Source: WHTI01 sp963756365 (GTDB taxonomy: Bacteria; Actinomycetota; CADDZG01; WHSQ01). Taken from it: DNA of 64,000 nt. The stretch spans positions 1,798,001 through 1,862,000 of the forward strand of contig CAVWNF010000003.1 in assembly GCA_963756365.1 (NCBI GenBank), given 5' to 3'. Position numbers and translations under genes: made by a program. Below, piece by piece: positions 1-8,750 of this stretch. Each line of letters begins with the position of its first letter. The first letter of the stretch is position 1. The notes under the pieces are model-generated. The model saw only the letters and a program-made list of their open reading frames with translations. It had not been told where the DNA came from and did no database searches.

Positions 1-857
1 GCAGGGCCGAGAGGTCGCCCTCCAGAACCAGGGTGCACGATCCACCGATCCGCACCCGATCGCCGTCGGCGCTCATGTGGATGTGTGACTCACGACCCAT
101 CTCGACCCCCTGGATGATCTCTGCATCTATGGAACCGACCCGGTCGGCGAGATAGAGGCCCAATCCAGCCGCCGCCGACCCGGTCGCCGGATCCTCAGGG
201 ATCTCGAGCTCCGGGAAGAAACCGCGTGCCCGTATCACCCCGGCTTTCACTGCCGTGAAGCAGTAGGCACCGACGCCGGGCAGGTCTCTCATGTGGGTGA
301 GGTTCGGACTGGCCGCCTGAAGCGTTGCGAGATCGCGCACCGGAACCATCAGCTGCTCGACCCCTGCATCAGTCATCGATGGCGTAAAGCTGCCCATGGC
401 GACCGAGCTCTCGGGCCTCGAGGAACAGTGCGTCCTCGGGGATGCTCAGGGCTCGCGACAGCGTCTCGTTGATGGAGGAATCGGTGTCTTGGAGGGTTGC
501 CCCCACCGTCCCACTACGCTCGAACCAGATCCGATCAGCCCCCAGTGTCAGGTCCGTAGCCCCGGCCTCCGAGCGCTGCACGAAGTCGCCCTCAGGTGCA
601 CGTCCGAGGTGACGCATCAGCCATGCGGAACCGATCGTTGGATGACCGGCGAACGGAAGTTCCGCGCCCGGCGTGAAGATCCTGCAGTCGTATCCGGCGT
701 CATCCCACGACGTGATGAACGACGTCTCGGACAGATTCATCTCGCGAGCGATCGCTTGCATCTGAGAGGTAGACAGCTCGCCCGCATCCGGGAACACCGC
801 GAGAGGGTTCCCTTGGTAGGGAGCGTCTGCGAACACATCTAGTTGGTAGAAGTGCAC
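1..857 (-). CDS. PhzF family isomerase-like protein, 3'-truncated by window edge and frameshifted
   Basis: PhzF-family proteins are cytoplasmic isomerases/epimerases with a diaminopimelate-epimerase-like fold; the substrate here cannot be told. The N-terminal half carries the family pattern FYQLDVFADAPYQGNPLAV and later FTPGAELPFAGHPTIGSAW. A GTG start at 857 lies one base after the argS stop, so the two are probably cotranscribed. The frame stops near 369, but the next frame continues the family sequence (GVEQLMVPVRDLA, then EIPEDPATGSAA) to the window edge. One deleted or inserted base near 365-372 therefore breaks an otherwise normal gene. The C-terminus lies outside the window. Family is clear; whether the frameshift is real is doubtful. 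Confidence 0.85.
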
Positions 858-858
858 G

Positions 859-2517
859 TCACATCCTCTCCGGGGCCGACACTCCGAGAAGCCCGAGCGC
901 ATCGGCGATGACGGCACGCGTGGCAACACACAAGCTGAGTCGCGCCGTCGTAAGACCGGGGTCGTCGGTGACCACCTTGCAATCTCGGTAGAACGCGGTG
1001 AACTCGCTGGCGAGCTCCTCGATGAACCGCGTGATCCTCTGCGGAGCACGGAAGGTCGCGGCCTCGGGGATGACGTCCTCGTAGGAGGCGAGTTTCCGCA
1101 TCAGGGCGTCCTCGGAAGCATGGGTCAGCAACCCGAGATCGGAGCCGTCGATGTCCGGACTCGCGCCCTCGGACTCTGCCTTCCTCAGGATCGAGCAGAT
1201 ACGCGCGTGCGCGTACTGGACGTAGAACACCGGATTCTCTGGGGCCTGCTGCGCGGCGAGTTTGATGTCGAAGTCCAAAGGAGCGTCCATCGACCGCTGC
1301 AAGAAGATGTAGCGAGCAGCATCCGCCCCGACCTCGTCGATCAACTCGTCGAGTGCGACGTAGATCCCAGCCCGCTTCGAGCCCTTGATCGCGTCGCCCT
1401 CGTGCACGATCGACACGATCTGGAGCAGCGATACCTCGACCGCGTCCTGATCGAACCCCAACGCCTGCACCACACCTTTGAAGCGAACGACCGTTCCGTG
1501 ATGGTCGGCTCCCCACAGATAGATGAGTCGGTCGAACCCGCGCGCGAACTTGTCCGTCACGTACGCCGAGTCGGCAGCAAGGTAGGTCGGGAGCCCGTCC
1601 GAGCGGACCACCACTCGATCCCTGTCGTCCCCGAAATCGGTAGAGCGGAACCAGAGTGCGCCGTCCTCCTCGAAGACATGCCCCGAACCTTTCAGCTTCG
1701 CCAAGCTCGCTTCCAGCGCACCGGAGGTGTGGAGGGTTGCCTCCGAGAACCACACGTCGTGGCGGGTGCCGAAGCGCTCGAGCGTCGCCTTCATCTGCGT
1801 GATCATCCGATCAAGGGCGATCTTCTTGAGTTCCTCGACCCGCTCTTCGGGCGCAACATCGACCAATCGGTCGCCGATCTCGCCGGTGATGTCCGCGGCC
1901 AGATCGATCACGTAATCGCCCTGGTAACCGTCCTCGGGGACCTCGGCATCTCTGTCGTGAGCCTGCAGGTAGCGGGCGGCGACGGACTCGGCGAACAGAC
2001 GGATCTGGCGACCGTGGTCGTTCAGGTAGAACTCGCGCGTGACCTCATGACCCGTGGCCTCGAGCAGGTTGGCGATCGCATCGCCGACCGCCGCGTGCCG
2101 ACCCGAGATGACGTTGACGGGACCGGTCGGGTTGGCCGAGACGTACTCGACGTTGACCTTGATCCCCGCTCCTTCGTCGCTCCGCCCGAACCCAGAGTTG
2201 CTATCTGCGGCCCGGCGCACGACTTCGTGCAGCCACGTGGGCGAGAGACGGAAATTGAGGAAACCGGGCCCGGCGATCTCGACGGCCTGGATCAGATCCG
2301 ATACCGGGATCCGATCGACGATCGCCTGAGCGAGACTCCGCGGATCCCCTCCCCCGCTCGCGGCCAGCGCAACGTTCGTAGCCCAGTCACCATGTTCCTT
2401 ACGCCGCGGTCGCTCGAAATGCGCGTCTGGGATCTCGCCCTCGATCAGTCCGTCCGCTTTCGCAGCGATGAGCGCCTCGGCGAGCAGCTCGCCCAGCCGG
2501 AGGGTCACATCGGCCAT
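859..2517 (-). CDS. argS: Arginyl-tRNA synthetase
   Basis: Class I aminoacyl-tRNA synthetase (552 aa) that charges tRNA-Arg in the cytoplasm. The N-terminal additional domain has KEHGDWATNVAL. The catalytic domain has ANPTGPVNVISGRHAAVGDA and FYLNDHGRQI, and the C-terminal helical anticodon-binding domain ends the protein. The usual HIGH signature is replaced by NVIS-G, and the KMSKS loop reads IKGSKRAG. Variant signature motifs occur in ArgRS, so the assignment holds. ATG 2517 overlaps the stop of the upstream receiver gene by one base (TGATG), and the PhzF-like gene follows directly, which suggests a three-gene operon. A tRNA-Arg gene lies about 440 bp upstream on the other strand. Confidence 0.96.
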   Translation of the reverse strand: MADVTLRLGELLAEALIAAKADGLIEGEIPDAHFERPRRKEHGDWATNVALAASGGGDPRSLAQAIVDRIPVSDLIQAVEIAGPGFLNFRLSPTWLHEVVRRAADSNSGFGRSDEGAGIKVNVEYVSANPTGPVNVISGRHAAVGDAIANLLEATGHEVTREFYLNDHGRQIRLFAESVAARYLQAHDRDAEVPEDGYQGDYVIDLAADITGEIGDRLVDVAPEERVEELKKIALDRMITQMKATLERFGTRHDVWFSEATLHTSGALEASLAKLKGSGHVFEEDGALWFRSTDFGDDRDRVVVRSDGLPTYLAADSAYVTDKFARGFDRLIYLWGADHHGTVVRFKGVVQALGFDQDAVEVSLLQIVSIVHEGDAIKGSKRAGIYVALDELIDEVGADAARYIFLQRSMDAPLDFDIKLAAQQAPENPVFYVQYAHARICSILRKAESEGASPDIDGSDLGLLTHASEDALMRKLASYEDVIPEAATFRAPQRITRFIEELASEFTAFYRDCKVVTDDPGLTTARLSLCVATRAVIADALGLLGVSAPERM

Positions 2518-2891
2518 CAGTTAGCTACCAGACGCTCGATGATCTCGAGAAGCTCGGTGGGATCGAACGGTTTCGTCAGGTACTCGGTAACCCCCGAAGC
2601 CGTCCCCCGATCGATATCCGTCTGCTGCGCCTTGGCCGACAGAAAGATGACGGGGATGCGTGAGGTCGCCTCGTTCGCTTTGATCCGTTCACACGCCTCG
2701 TAACCGTCCATGATCGGCATCATGATGTCGAGGATCACCAGGTCCGGGAGCTCCGCGGCCGCGACCTCGACCGCCTCCGACCCGTTGTGGGCCGAGACGA
2801 CGTCGTAATCCTCGAGCTCCAGATTCACCTGTAGCAACCGAAGGATCACGGGGTCGTCATCGCACACGAGGATCTTCTTCCGGGAGGCCAT
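2517..2891 (-). CDS. Stand-alone CheY-like response regulator receiver
   Basis: Single receiver domain of 124 aa with no output domain. The acidic pocket is DDD near residues 11-13, the phosphoacceptor Asp is in LVILDIMMP, and the conserved Lys is in YLTKPFD. It would act by protein-protein contact after phosphotransfer from a histidine kinase. No partner kinase is adjacent. It is translationally coupled to argS through a TGATG overlap, an odd pairing that says little about its role. Start ATG 2891 gives MASRKKILVCDDD, a normal N-terminus for the family. Domain certain, partner unknown. Confidence 0.93.
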   Translation of the reverse strand: MASRKKILVCDDDPVILRLLQVNLELEDYDVVSAHNGSEAVEVAAAELPDLVILDIMMPIMDGYEACERIKANEATSRIPVIFLSAKAQQTDIDRGTASGVTEYLTKPFDPTELLEIIERLVAN

Positions 2892-2958
2892 CAGGACGCG
2901 ATGCTACCCGCACCCAACCTGCCAACGGCCGACCTTATGCTCTACTTTGTTGTCCCGA

Positions 2959-3030
2959 GCCCCCGTAGCTCAGGGGATAGAGCACTCGCCTCCGGAGCGA
3001 GGTGCGCAGGTTCGAATCCTGCCGGGGGCA
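2959..3030 (+). tRNA. tRNA-Arg (anticodon CCG)
   Basis: A full cloverleaf can be folded. The acceptor stem gcccccg pairs with cgggggc, with discriminator A at 3030. The D arm is gctc/gagc. The anticodon stem ctcgc/gcgag encloses the loop ctccgga with anticodon CCG. The variable loop is short and the T arm gcagg/cctgc encloses ttcgaat. The 3' CCA is not encoded. It reads the CGG codon. A 23-base copy of its anticodon-to-T-arm segment lies 114 bp downstream. Confidence 0.97.
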
Positions 3031-3101
3031 CACCTTTCTGGCGGATCGTCGAGACGATCCACTTCTGAGCTATGCCTGCCGCACCGGGCTTGCGAGGAAT
3101 G

Positions 3102-3124
3102 GCCTCGGGAGCGAGGTGCGCAGG
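3102..3124 (+). repeat. Partial copy of tRNA-Arg (anticodon arm to T arm)
   Basis: These 23 bases match 2988-3010 inside tRNA-Arg at 22 of 23 positions (C to G in the anticodon loop). Similarity ends abruptly on both sides. It sits at the 3' end of the secreted HExxH gene, four bases from its stop codon. Such a fragment is what integration or excision at a tRNA 3' region can leave behind, but no integrase is visible nearby. Confidence 0.75.
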
Positions 3125-3127
3125 CTT

Positions 3128-5539
3128 CTAGATGCAATCAGCCTGGCCCGGCGATGGGATGCAGTCGAACTCCACCTTGGCACTAGCGGTGCCGTAGAAC
3201 ATGCGTCCCAAGAACGGCGTGGTGGTCACCGGGGTGATCTGGATCATGATCTGGCTCCCCGCTTCGAGATCGCTGCCGGGGATGACCGCTTGGACGACCC
3301 CGCTGCCGGTGGGAAGGCCCACCGTCGCCGAGCGTGACGGCGGCATGTACGCCTCGTTGCAGAGTTGAGAGGAGAGATCGGGCCATACCCGGATGTCGAC
3401 CGCACCGGCGGTGGATGCGGCCGTGAAGGTCACCTTGATGTCACCGGTCACCTTGCCGGACAGCTCCCCTACGAACACGGGGAACAGTGAATTGCCCGCA
3501 CAGTTCGTGTTGGGGCCACCGACGTAGTTGAGCAGCTGCATCGACTTCTCGGATGACCCGGCCTGGGGCGTCAGTTGGAGGTACGCGAGGCCCTCCGCCT
3601 CTCCCGCAGGTTGCGCTCCATCCATGAACAACGTCGTTGCAACGGGGGTGGTGGATGAGGGTGGAGGTGGAGGCGCAGGTCCGCTCCCTGTTATCCCGAT
3701 CGTCGTCGAAAGAGGCGTCGTCGTTGGGTTGATGCCGATGACGTAGAGCTTCTCGTTCTGGGCAGGACCTGGGATCGCCTCGCCTGGCGCGGGATAGGTC
3801 AACGTCGCTCCGGTCGCGGAGTCGCGAAGGACGGCCAGGATCGCTCCGTCGGAGATCGTCGCCACGAAGCCACCGTTCACGCGTCGAGCCATGACGCCGC
3901 CATCGCGGAGGTTGGCGGTCGCAGAGGCGCCCGCGGCCAGCGTCGAGGGCACCCAGCGGTTCAGGTACTCGGCCCAGTTGCGGGTCTCGCCAGCGCCGAC
4001 GGCCGGGGCCCACGCCATGTTCTTTCCGGTGATGAGCCCGGCCGCCCACTGCGCCGCCGAACGAGCGTAGGGCTCGCCCGTCGCAACCTCGATCGCGTGG
4101 GTGACCTTCTTCGAGTTGCTCGCGTTCGGCACCTCGGCACCGGCAGGTGCGCCTTCCATCACCAGCTTGGCCAGCGTCTCGACCCCGCGCGCTCCGTACC
4201 ACGGGAGCCAGAAGTTGCACGCTGCGTATGCGGGGGTCTGGAACGCTCCCCCGGCCATGCCTGCATCCGACGCACTGAATCCGTTGCACCCGTTCGCGTC
4301 GTTCGCGTACACGAGCGAGCCGGGCTGGTGCGATGCACCCGAGTAGGTGTGGAGCGACTCCTGCATGCGAGCGGTTCCCTCCGAGTACGAACCTGGGACG
4401 CTGCGTCCTGTCGAGGTGGGCTTCACGTAGTTGTTCTGCCAGTCGTGGAACATCTCGTGCCCGAGGACATCGGTGAGGACGTCGTAGTCGCTTGCCCCCG
4501 GATACGTGTAGCCGAGCGCCTCGAGGAACGGCCGGACCTCGCTCACCATGTGGATCTGGAAATCGTCCGCGATGAACACGCAAGCCTGGCAGTAGGCGCT
4601 TGTTGAGTCATTGATCGAGACGTAGCCGGTGTTCGCTGGACCGATGTTCGCCTGGGTTGGCCCCTGGGCAACCAAGAAGCGGGTGCGAGCGGGAGCCCAC
4701 GCGGCCCTGAATCCCCAATCGTAGAAGTCCTGGTAGTTCTGTGCGATCGCTCTACGGAAATCGCGCAGCAGGTCGACCCTGGAGTTTCCGGTGTCGGTGC
4801 CGATGTCCACCGCGTTGCGCGAGTCGCCGATGCCGACCACGATCTTGAACCCGTCTGGGCTGGTGTAGCTCACCTCAGCCGCAGGATCGTCCAAGCCACC
4901 GGTTGGGAGTCCGCGCTCTGCGGTCAGAAGACCATCGACGAGCCTGGCGTAGCGCTCGTTAGCGCCGTCCACCGCGGTCAGGCCCTCCCATTGAGCGACG
5001 AACGGCTTGTTCGCGAAGCCAGTCGATACCCACTTCGCAAGCCGCACCCCGGCCGCATCGGTCACGATCGTCCAGCGCGCATCGACCCCGTTGGTAAGGG
5101 AGTGGGTGGCGATGGTGTGAACACCGGCTGTGGCGCTTCTCGAAGTGACCGTGGTCTGGTCGAAGTAGGGAGCGGCCGCTAGGCGCGCATATGCCGCCGC
5201 CACCGCTCCGGATTCAGCGAAGGAACGTCCATTCGCCGTCCATGCATGGTTGAAACCAGACTCCGCATCGCACCAACCGCCGGGAACGGCGATCATCCGG
5301 TGACGTGTGCCCGGGGCGATGTATGGCTCGAGCACGAGAGCGGTCGTCAATCCGGCAACACGGTCCGTCTGAACGAACTCGGTGCCGGCGCCGAAAAGTT
5401 CGACCCCAGCATCTAGAGCATCGCCCGAAGCGCACGCCGAGATCGAAGGAACGGCTGGCGGCGCCGAAGAGGCTGCGGATGAGGCACCGAGAGGTACCAG
5501 CAGCACTGCTGCCAGCAAAGGGGCGATGAAACGACGCAT
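3128..5539 (-). CDS. Secreted HExxH zinc-metallopeptidase-like protein
   Basis: 803 aa exported protein. The N-terminus MRRFIAPLLAAVLLVPLG...SSA is a signal peptide. Around residue 361 it has DVLGHEMFHDWQNN, an HExxH zinc motif, followed about 25 residues on by SEGTARMQE, a plausible third ligand (gluzincin-like); the family is not recognised beyond that. A PAPPPPPSSTTP linker near residue 600 leads to a C-terminal beta-rich domain ending in Cys-containing segments. Start ATG 5539 is set by AAGGAG six bases upstream and by the signal peptide. The open frame continues upstream into the HNH gene only because that gene's stop is lost by a frameshift, so the two are separate genes. Likely digests or binds extracellular protein; no direct partner in context. 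Confidence 0.82.
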   Translation of the reverse strand: MRRFIAPLLAAVLLVPLGASSAASSAPPAVPSISACASGDALDAGVELFGAGTEFVQTDRVAGLTTALVLEPYIAPGTRHRMIAVPGGWCDAESGFNHAWTANGRSFAESGAVAAAYARLAAAPYFDQTTVTSRSATAGVHTIATHSLTNGVDARWTIVTDAAGVRLAKWVSTGFANKPFVAQWEGLTAVDGANERYARLVDGLLTAERGLPTGGLDDPAAEVSYTSPDGFKIVVGIGDSRNAVDIGTDTGNSRVDLLRDFRRAIAQNYQDFYDWGFRAAWAPARTRFLVAQGPTQANIGPANTGYVSINDSTSAYCQACVFIADDFQIHMVSEVRPFLEALGYTYPGASDYDVLTDVLGHEMFHDWQNNYVKPTSTGRSVPGSYSEGTARMQESLHTYSGASHQPGSLVYANDANGCNGFSASDAGMAGGAFQTPAYAACNFWLPWYGARGVETLAKLVMEGAPAGAEVPNASNSKKVTHAIEVATGEPYARSAAQWAAGLITGKNMAWAPAVGAGETRNWAEYLNRWVPSTLAAGASATANLRDGGVMARRVNGGFVATISDGAILAVLRDSATGATLTYPAPGEAIPGPAQNEKLYVIGINPTTTPLSTTIGITGSGPAPPPPPSSTTPVATTLFMDGAQPAGEAEGLAYLQLTPQAGSSEKSMQLLNYVGGPNTNCAGNSLFPVFVGELSGKVTGDIKVTFTAASTAGAVDIRVWPDLSSQLCNEAYMPPSRSATVGLPTGSGVVQAVIPGSDLEAGSQIMIQITPVTTTPFLGRMFYGTASAKVEFDCIPSPGQADCI

Positions 5540-5585
5540 GACCGACTCCTTGTTCGAGAGAGAACAACCCAAGGGAACGAGGAAT

Positions 5586-5632
5586 CTTTCGCTTGAAAGT
5601 GCCCGATTCCTGCTGGTATCGCCCGATTCCTG
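5586..5632. promoter_or_regulatory. Inverted repeat and 12-bp direct repeats upstream of the HExxH gene
   Basis: In the 113-bp gap between the HNH stop and the secreted-peptidase start lies a hairpin ctttc-gctt-gaaag (5586-5599), then two identical copies of gcccgattcctg at 5601 and 5621, 20 bp apart (about two helical turns). Spacing and position suit a regulator site for the downstream minus-strand gene. No known operator consensus was matched. Confidence 0.4.
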
Positions 5633-5652
5633 ACTGGAGCCGCTGGGAACCT

Positions 5653-7053
5653 CTAGGGCGAGGGCCCCGGATGGTCTCCGGGTTCGGTGGGTGCTTCGGT
5701 CGATGCTTCGTCCCGTCGTCGCAGCGCGGACCACCTGCTCGAGGCGTAGACGTCGGCGACGTAGGTGAGATCTCCTTGTTCGCCACCCCAGCCAGGGAAG
5801 ACAGGTCTCTTCGGTCACGCAGATGCCGCGGGCACGGTTGATGGATGCGAGCTCCGAGGTCGCTCTGAGATGCGGGCGCTCGATCACGGTGCCACCTCGG
5901 TCCTTGAATGTGAGACCTGCTTCGGAGTCTCCGATGGTGATGTCACCGTCGTGGATGGCGCGGTGGTGTGAGTGACACAGGAGCACGAGGTTGTCGATGT
6001 CGGTGGTGCCGTTGTCTCTCGCCCACCATTCGATGTGATGGGCAGAGACTCCCTTACGAGCGCATCCCGGGAACGCGCAGCAGTGCTGTTTGGCTTCGAG
6101 CACCCGTCTCATGGCCCGGTTAGGTCGTCTCGATGTGCGTCCGAGGTGGAGGACTTCATCTCCCTTGTGGATCATCTCGAGAACCGATGAGTCACACAGG
6201 AGTCGTCGTGCGCTGTCGCTCGAGATGATGCCGCCGTCCTGGAGGCGACATACGGCGCTCTGATCGAGCTTGTCGACATCGAGGTGGACGACGACCTGGA
6301 AGCGTTCGTGGTTAGGACGGATCCCTTGTCCTCCAGAAAGCAGATGTTCTCCGAGATAGAGGAGTGCATCGGCATCCTCGGCGGCCCATGGGTCGGTGGC
6401 GTGTTCGTCGCGGGTGTAGCCGTCGGCGGTCATCTTCTGGGTAGCGGCTCTAAGAGCTCGATCGAAGATCGCTCCGTTCTCGGAAGACAGCGATCCGGTG
6501 ATCCTCCACGAGCCGTCGTCTCTGTGGGTGGTCCTCAGGTAGCGGTCTCTGTGCGAGGTGTCTTGTTCGGCTCTGAGCGCGGAACGGTAGAGGCCAGCGA
6601 AGCGGGACAGTTGACCCCCGGAGAGTCCGTGGGCGAGCTCGAGGAGCTCTTCTTCTGTCTCGGGCTCGCTGATGTCCATAAGGATGTTCGTCTGGGCCAG
6701 AGACAGCTCGCCCGCCGAGAACGCGGCGGTGATCTGGGGATGGTCCTCGAGCTTGGTGGCGATCCCCAAGAGGTGACGGGCGGAGCTCGGGGTGTGACCG
6801 AGTTTCCAGCTGAGGAAGTAGGAGGGGGTCATGACCCCGGAGTGATCGGCCCAGAACTCTTCTTCGGTGTGCTCGGCGATGAGCTTGGCGAGCTGGGCTT
6901 GGGCGGCGTTGATCTCGGCCTGAAGCGTGGTGATGCGAGCCTCTAGATCCTCCCTGCGAGCACCGCGCTCGGCGAAGGTCTCGCGGCGCTCGGGCAGCTC
7001 GCTGCACGGTCCGGCAGGTCGTGTTCGTGGGGCGCTTCTTGAGTACCGAACAT
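5653..7053 (-). CDS. DUF222/HNH endonuclease domain protein (13E12-like), frameshifted
   Basis: Member of the actinobacterial DUF222-HNH family (13E12 repeat proteins), often multicopy and presumed nucleases. A coiled-coil-like N-terminus (ETFAERGARREDLEARITT) precedes DUF222, and the HNH domain has CAFPGCARKGVSAHHIEWW and LVLLCHSHHRAIHDG with Cys/His metal ligands. The intact span is inferred from two shifts. The start ATG 7053 is in another frame from the body (shift about 7000-7015). Near 5790 a G-run shift moves the end to GGEQGDLTYVADVY..., stopping at 5653. Read without the second shift, the frame runs on into the next gene, a false fusion. About 465 aa. A perfect LexA box overlaps the start codon, so SOS control is likely, as reported for some mycobacterial 13E12 genes. 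Confidence 0.85.
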
Positions 7054-7060
7054 ACGTTCG
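7047..7060. promoter_or_regulatory. LexA (SOS) box at the HNH gene start
   Basis: CGAACATACGTTCG is a perfect match to the actinobacterial SOS consensus CGAAC-RNRY-GTTYG. It overlaps the predicted ATG at 7053, placing it within or just after the promoter of the HNH gene, where LexA would block transcription until DNA damage. Confidence 0.85.
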
Positions 7061-7106
7061 ATACTAGTACAAACCCTCCCCTACCGCAAGCCCAAAGATG
7101 GCTCTC

Positions 7107-7943
7107 TCACTGGGCTCTAGCGTTCACCGTCATCCCTGGAAGGACCAAGCCCTCGTCGGTCCTGAAGCTCTCTATGTTGGCCTCGAGTGCGACCCTCAGC
7201 TCTTCGAGTTTGCTCTCGGGCAACTCGCGCGCCGCGGCGGCGATCGCCCCGGCGACCTCGATCATGAAACTCCATGCCACGTCGAAAGAGGGGTAGCGCC
7301 AGATGACCGGCATCTCTTCGACGGTCTCGACCTCGAAGCCCGCCTCACTCAACATCGAGGACAGCACGTCGTGGTCCGCGAGCGAGAACATCCCACCGGG
7401 ACCGAACGGATCACTCGGAGGCTCGAAGCCCATCTGCTTCATCGTCATCCCGGTCACCGTTACCCATGGGTTCGCCTCGGGGCCTCCCCACACCGAGAGA
7501 GCGAGAGTGCGACCGTCCTTCAGCACCCGTCGGCACTCGGTGAGAGCAGCGAGTGGATCGTGCATCAGCATGAATCCCCACCGGCAGATGATCCCGTCGA
7601 TGGAGTCGGTCTCGAGGTCCATGTTCTCGGCATCGAGAACCCGCGTTTCCACATTCGTTAGACCCTGGGCTTCCGCGCTGCGCCGAGCAACCTCGACCAT
7701 GCCGGGTGCGAAGTCGGTCGTGATCACCTTGCCCTGGGGGCCGACGACATCGGAGACCAGGAACCCGTTATCGCCCGGGCCCCCCGCGAGGTCGAGGATC
7801 GTGTCACCCGCGCGGGCATCGACGTTGGCAGCTAGCCACTCGCCAACGTGGCGCGTGGTATCCCACATGAAATCCCGGTTGTTCTCCCACCCGGGCGCCA
7901 TCTGGTCCCAGAGCGCCTTGCTCGCCGTGCGTTCATCGCTCAT
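7107..7943 (-). CDS. Class I SAM-dependent methyltransferase
   Basis: 278 aa methyltransferase of the UbiE/Methyltransf_11 type. SAM-binding motif I is DTILDLAGGPGDNGF, motif II follows as KVITTDFAPGMV, and IICRWGFMLMHDP is the post-motif segment. The C-terminal half has a small insertion typical of natural-product or lipid methyltransferases, but the substrate is not predictable. A strong AAGGAGG lies seven bases before ATG 7943. The start overlaps the end of the acetyltransferase gene by 11 bp, so both are probably one transcript. Confidence 0.88.
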   Translation of the reverse strand: MSDERTASKALWDQMAPGWENNRDFMWDTTRHVGEWLAANVDARAGDTILDLAGGPGDNGFLVSDVVGPQGKVITTDFAPGMVEVARRSAEAQGLTNVETRVLDAENMDLETDSIDGIICRWGFMLMHDPLAALTECRRVLKDGRTLALSVWGGPEANPWVTVTGMTMKQMGFEPPSDPFGPGGMFSLADHDVLSSMLSEAGFEVETVEEMPVIWRYPSFDVAWSFMIEVAGAIAAAARELPESKLEELRVALEANIESFRTDEGLVLPGMTVNARAQ

Positions 7944-8607
7944 CGATCAACCTCCTTAGAGACGTCACCTGATCGCCGTTCATATCGAAGTTGTCCGGCG
8001 ACAACCACTGTTGGTACGCGGTGGCGAGCGATGACCAGTCGTCGTCCACGATCGCGAACCACGCGGTGTCCCTGTTGCGGTTCTTGATGATCATGTGCTT
8101 GCGGAAGATCCCCTCGAACGTGAACCCGTAGCGGAGGGCGGCGCGCCTCGATCGCTCATTGAGCGCGTCGCACTTCCACTCGAGACGTCGGTAGCCGAGC
8201 GCGAACGCGTTGTCGGAGATGAGGAAGGTCGCCTCGGTAGCGGCGCGGGTTCTCTGGAGGGCTGGTCCGAACCAGATGTGACCGATCTCGATCACGCCGT
8301 GCTCTGGCGTGATGCGCAGGTACGACATCACTCCCTGAGCTCGCCCATCGACCTCGACCGCGAAGAACAAAGGGTCGTCGCCCGAAACGCACCACCGTAG
8401 GTAGTCGCCGAACGTCTTCCGGGTGAAGGGGCCGTTCCCCATGTAGTCCCACAGATGCGGATCGGCATCGGGGCCATGCGCCGCCTGGAAGAGATCAGCC
8501 TCATGAGCGTCAGGATCGAGAGGTACCAACGACACGTAGGTCCCCGCGATGCTGCGCCTCCCTGGATGAGGAGGAGCCGCCCAAGCTTCGAGGGTGTTCT
8601 TCGACAC
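7933..8607 (-). CDS. GNAT family N-acetyltransferase (RimJ/RimL-like)
   Basis: 224 aa protein of the Acetyltransf_3 group. The central strand pattern VMSYLRITPEHGVIEIGHIWFGP and the acetyl-CoA region ATEATFLISDNAF-ALGYRRLEWKCDALNERSR followed by RYGFTFEGIFRKH are typical of RimJ/RimL-like acetyltransferases that modify protein N-termini or small amines. Start GTG 8607 has GGAG nearby. The gene is first of a two-gene unit with the methyltransferase. Family is clear, substrate unknown. Confidence 0.88.
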   Translation of the reverse strand: MSKNTLEAWAAPPHPGRRSIAGTYVSLVPLDPDAHEADLFQAAHGPDADPHLWDYMGNGPFTRKTFGDYLRWCVSGDDPLFFAVEVDGRAQGVMSYLRITPEHGVIEIGHIWFGPALQRTRAATEATFLISDNAFALGYRRLEWKCDALNERSRRAALRYGFTFEGIFRKHMIIKNRNRDTAWFAIVDDDWSSLATAYQQWLSPDNFDMNGDQVTSLRRLIDER

Positions 8608-8750
8608 GTGCGCTCCCTACTCCGGCCTGCCCGTCTCCGGAAGTCTCGCGTGTTAGGTCCTCGGGCGTATGGGGCAACATCTCAAGATGGCGCTCCGATG
8701 GAGTGCCGAGGGCAAACTTTCCAAGGAACAGAAACCGAGTGGAGGCTGAG

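Noticed and set aside
1120..2703. Long plus-strand open frame opposite argS
   Set aside because: Antisense shadow of a well-conserved gene; no family resemblance, and it extends into the neighbouring receiver gene.
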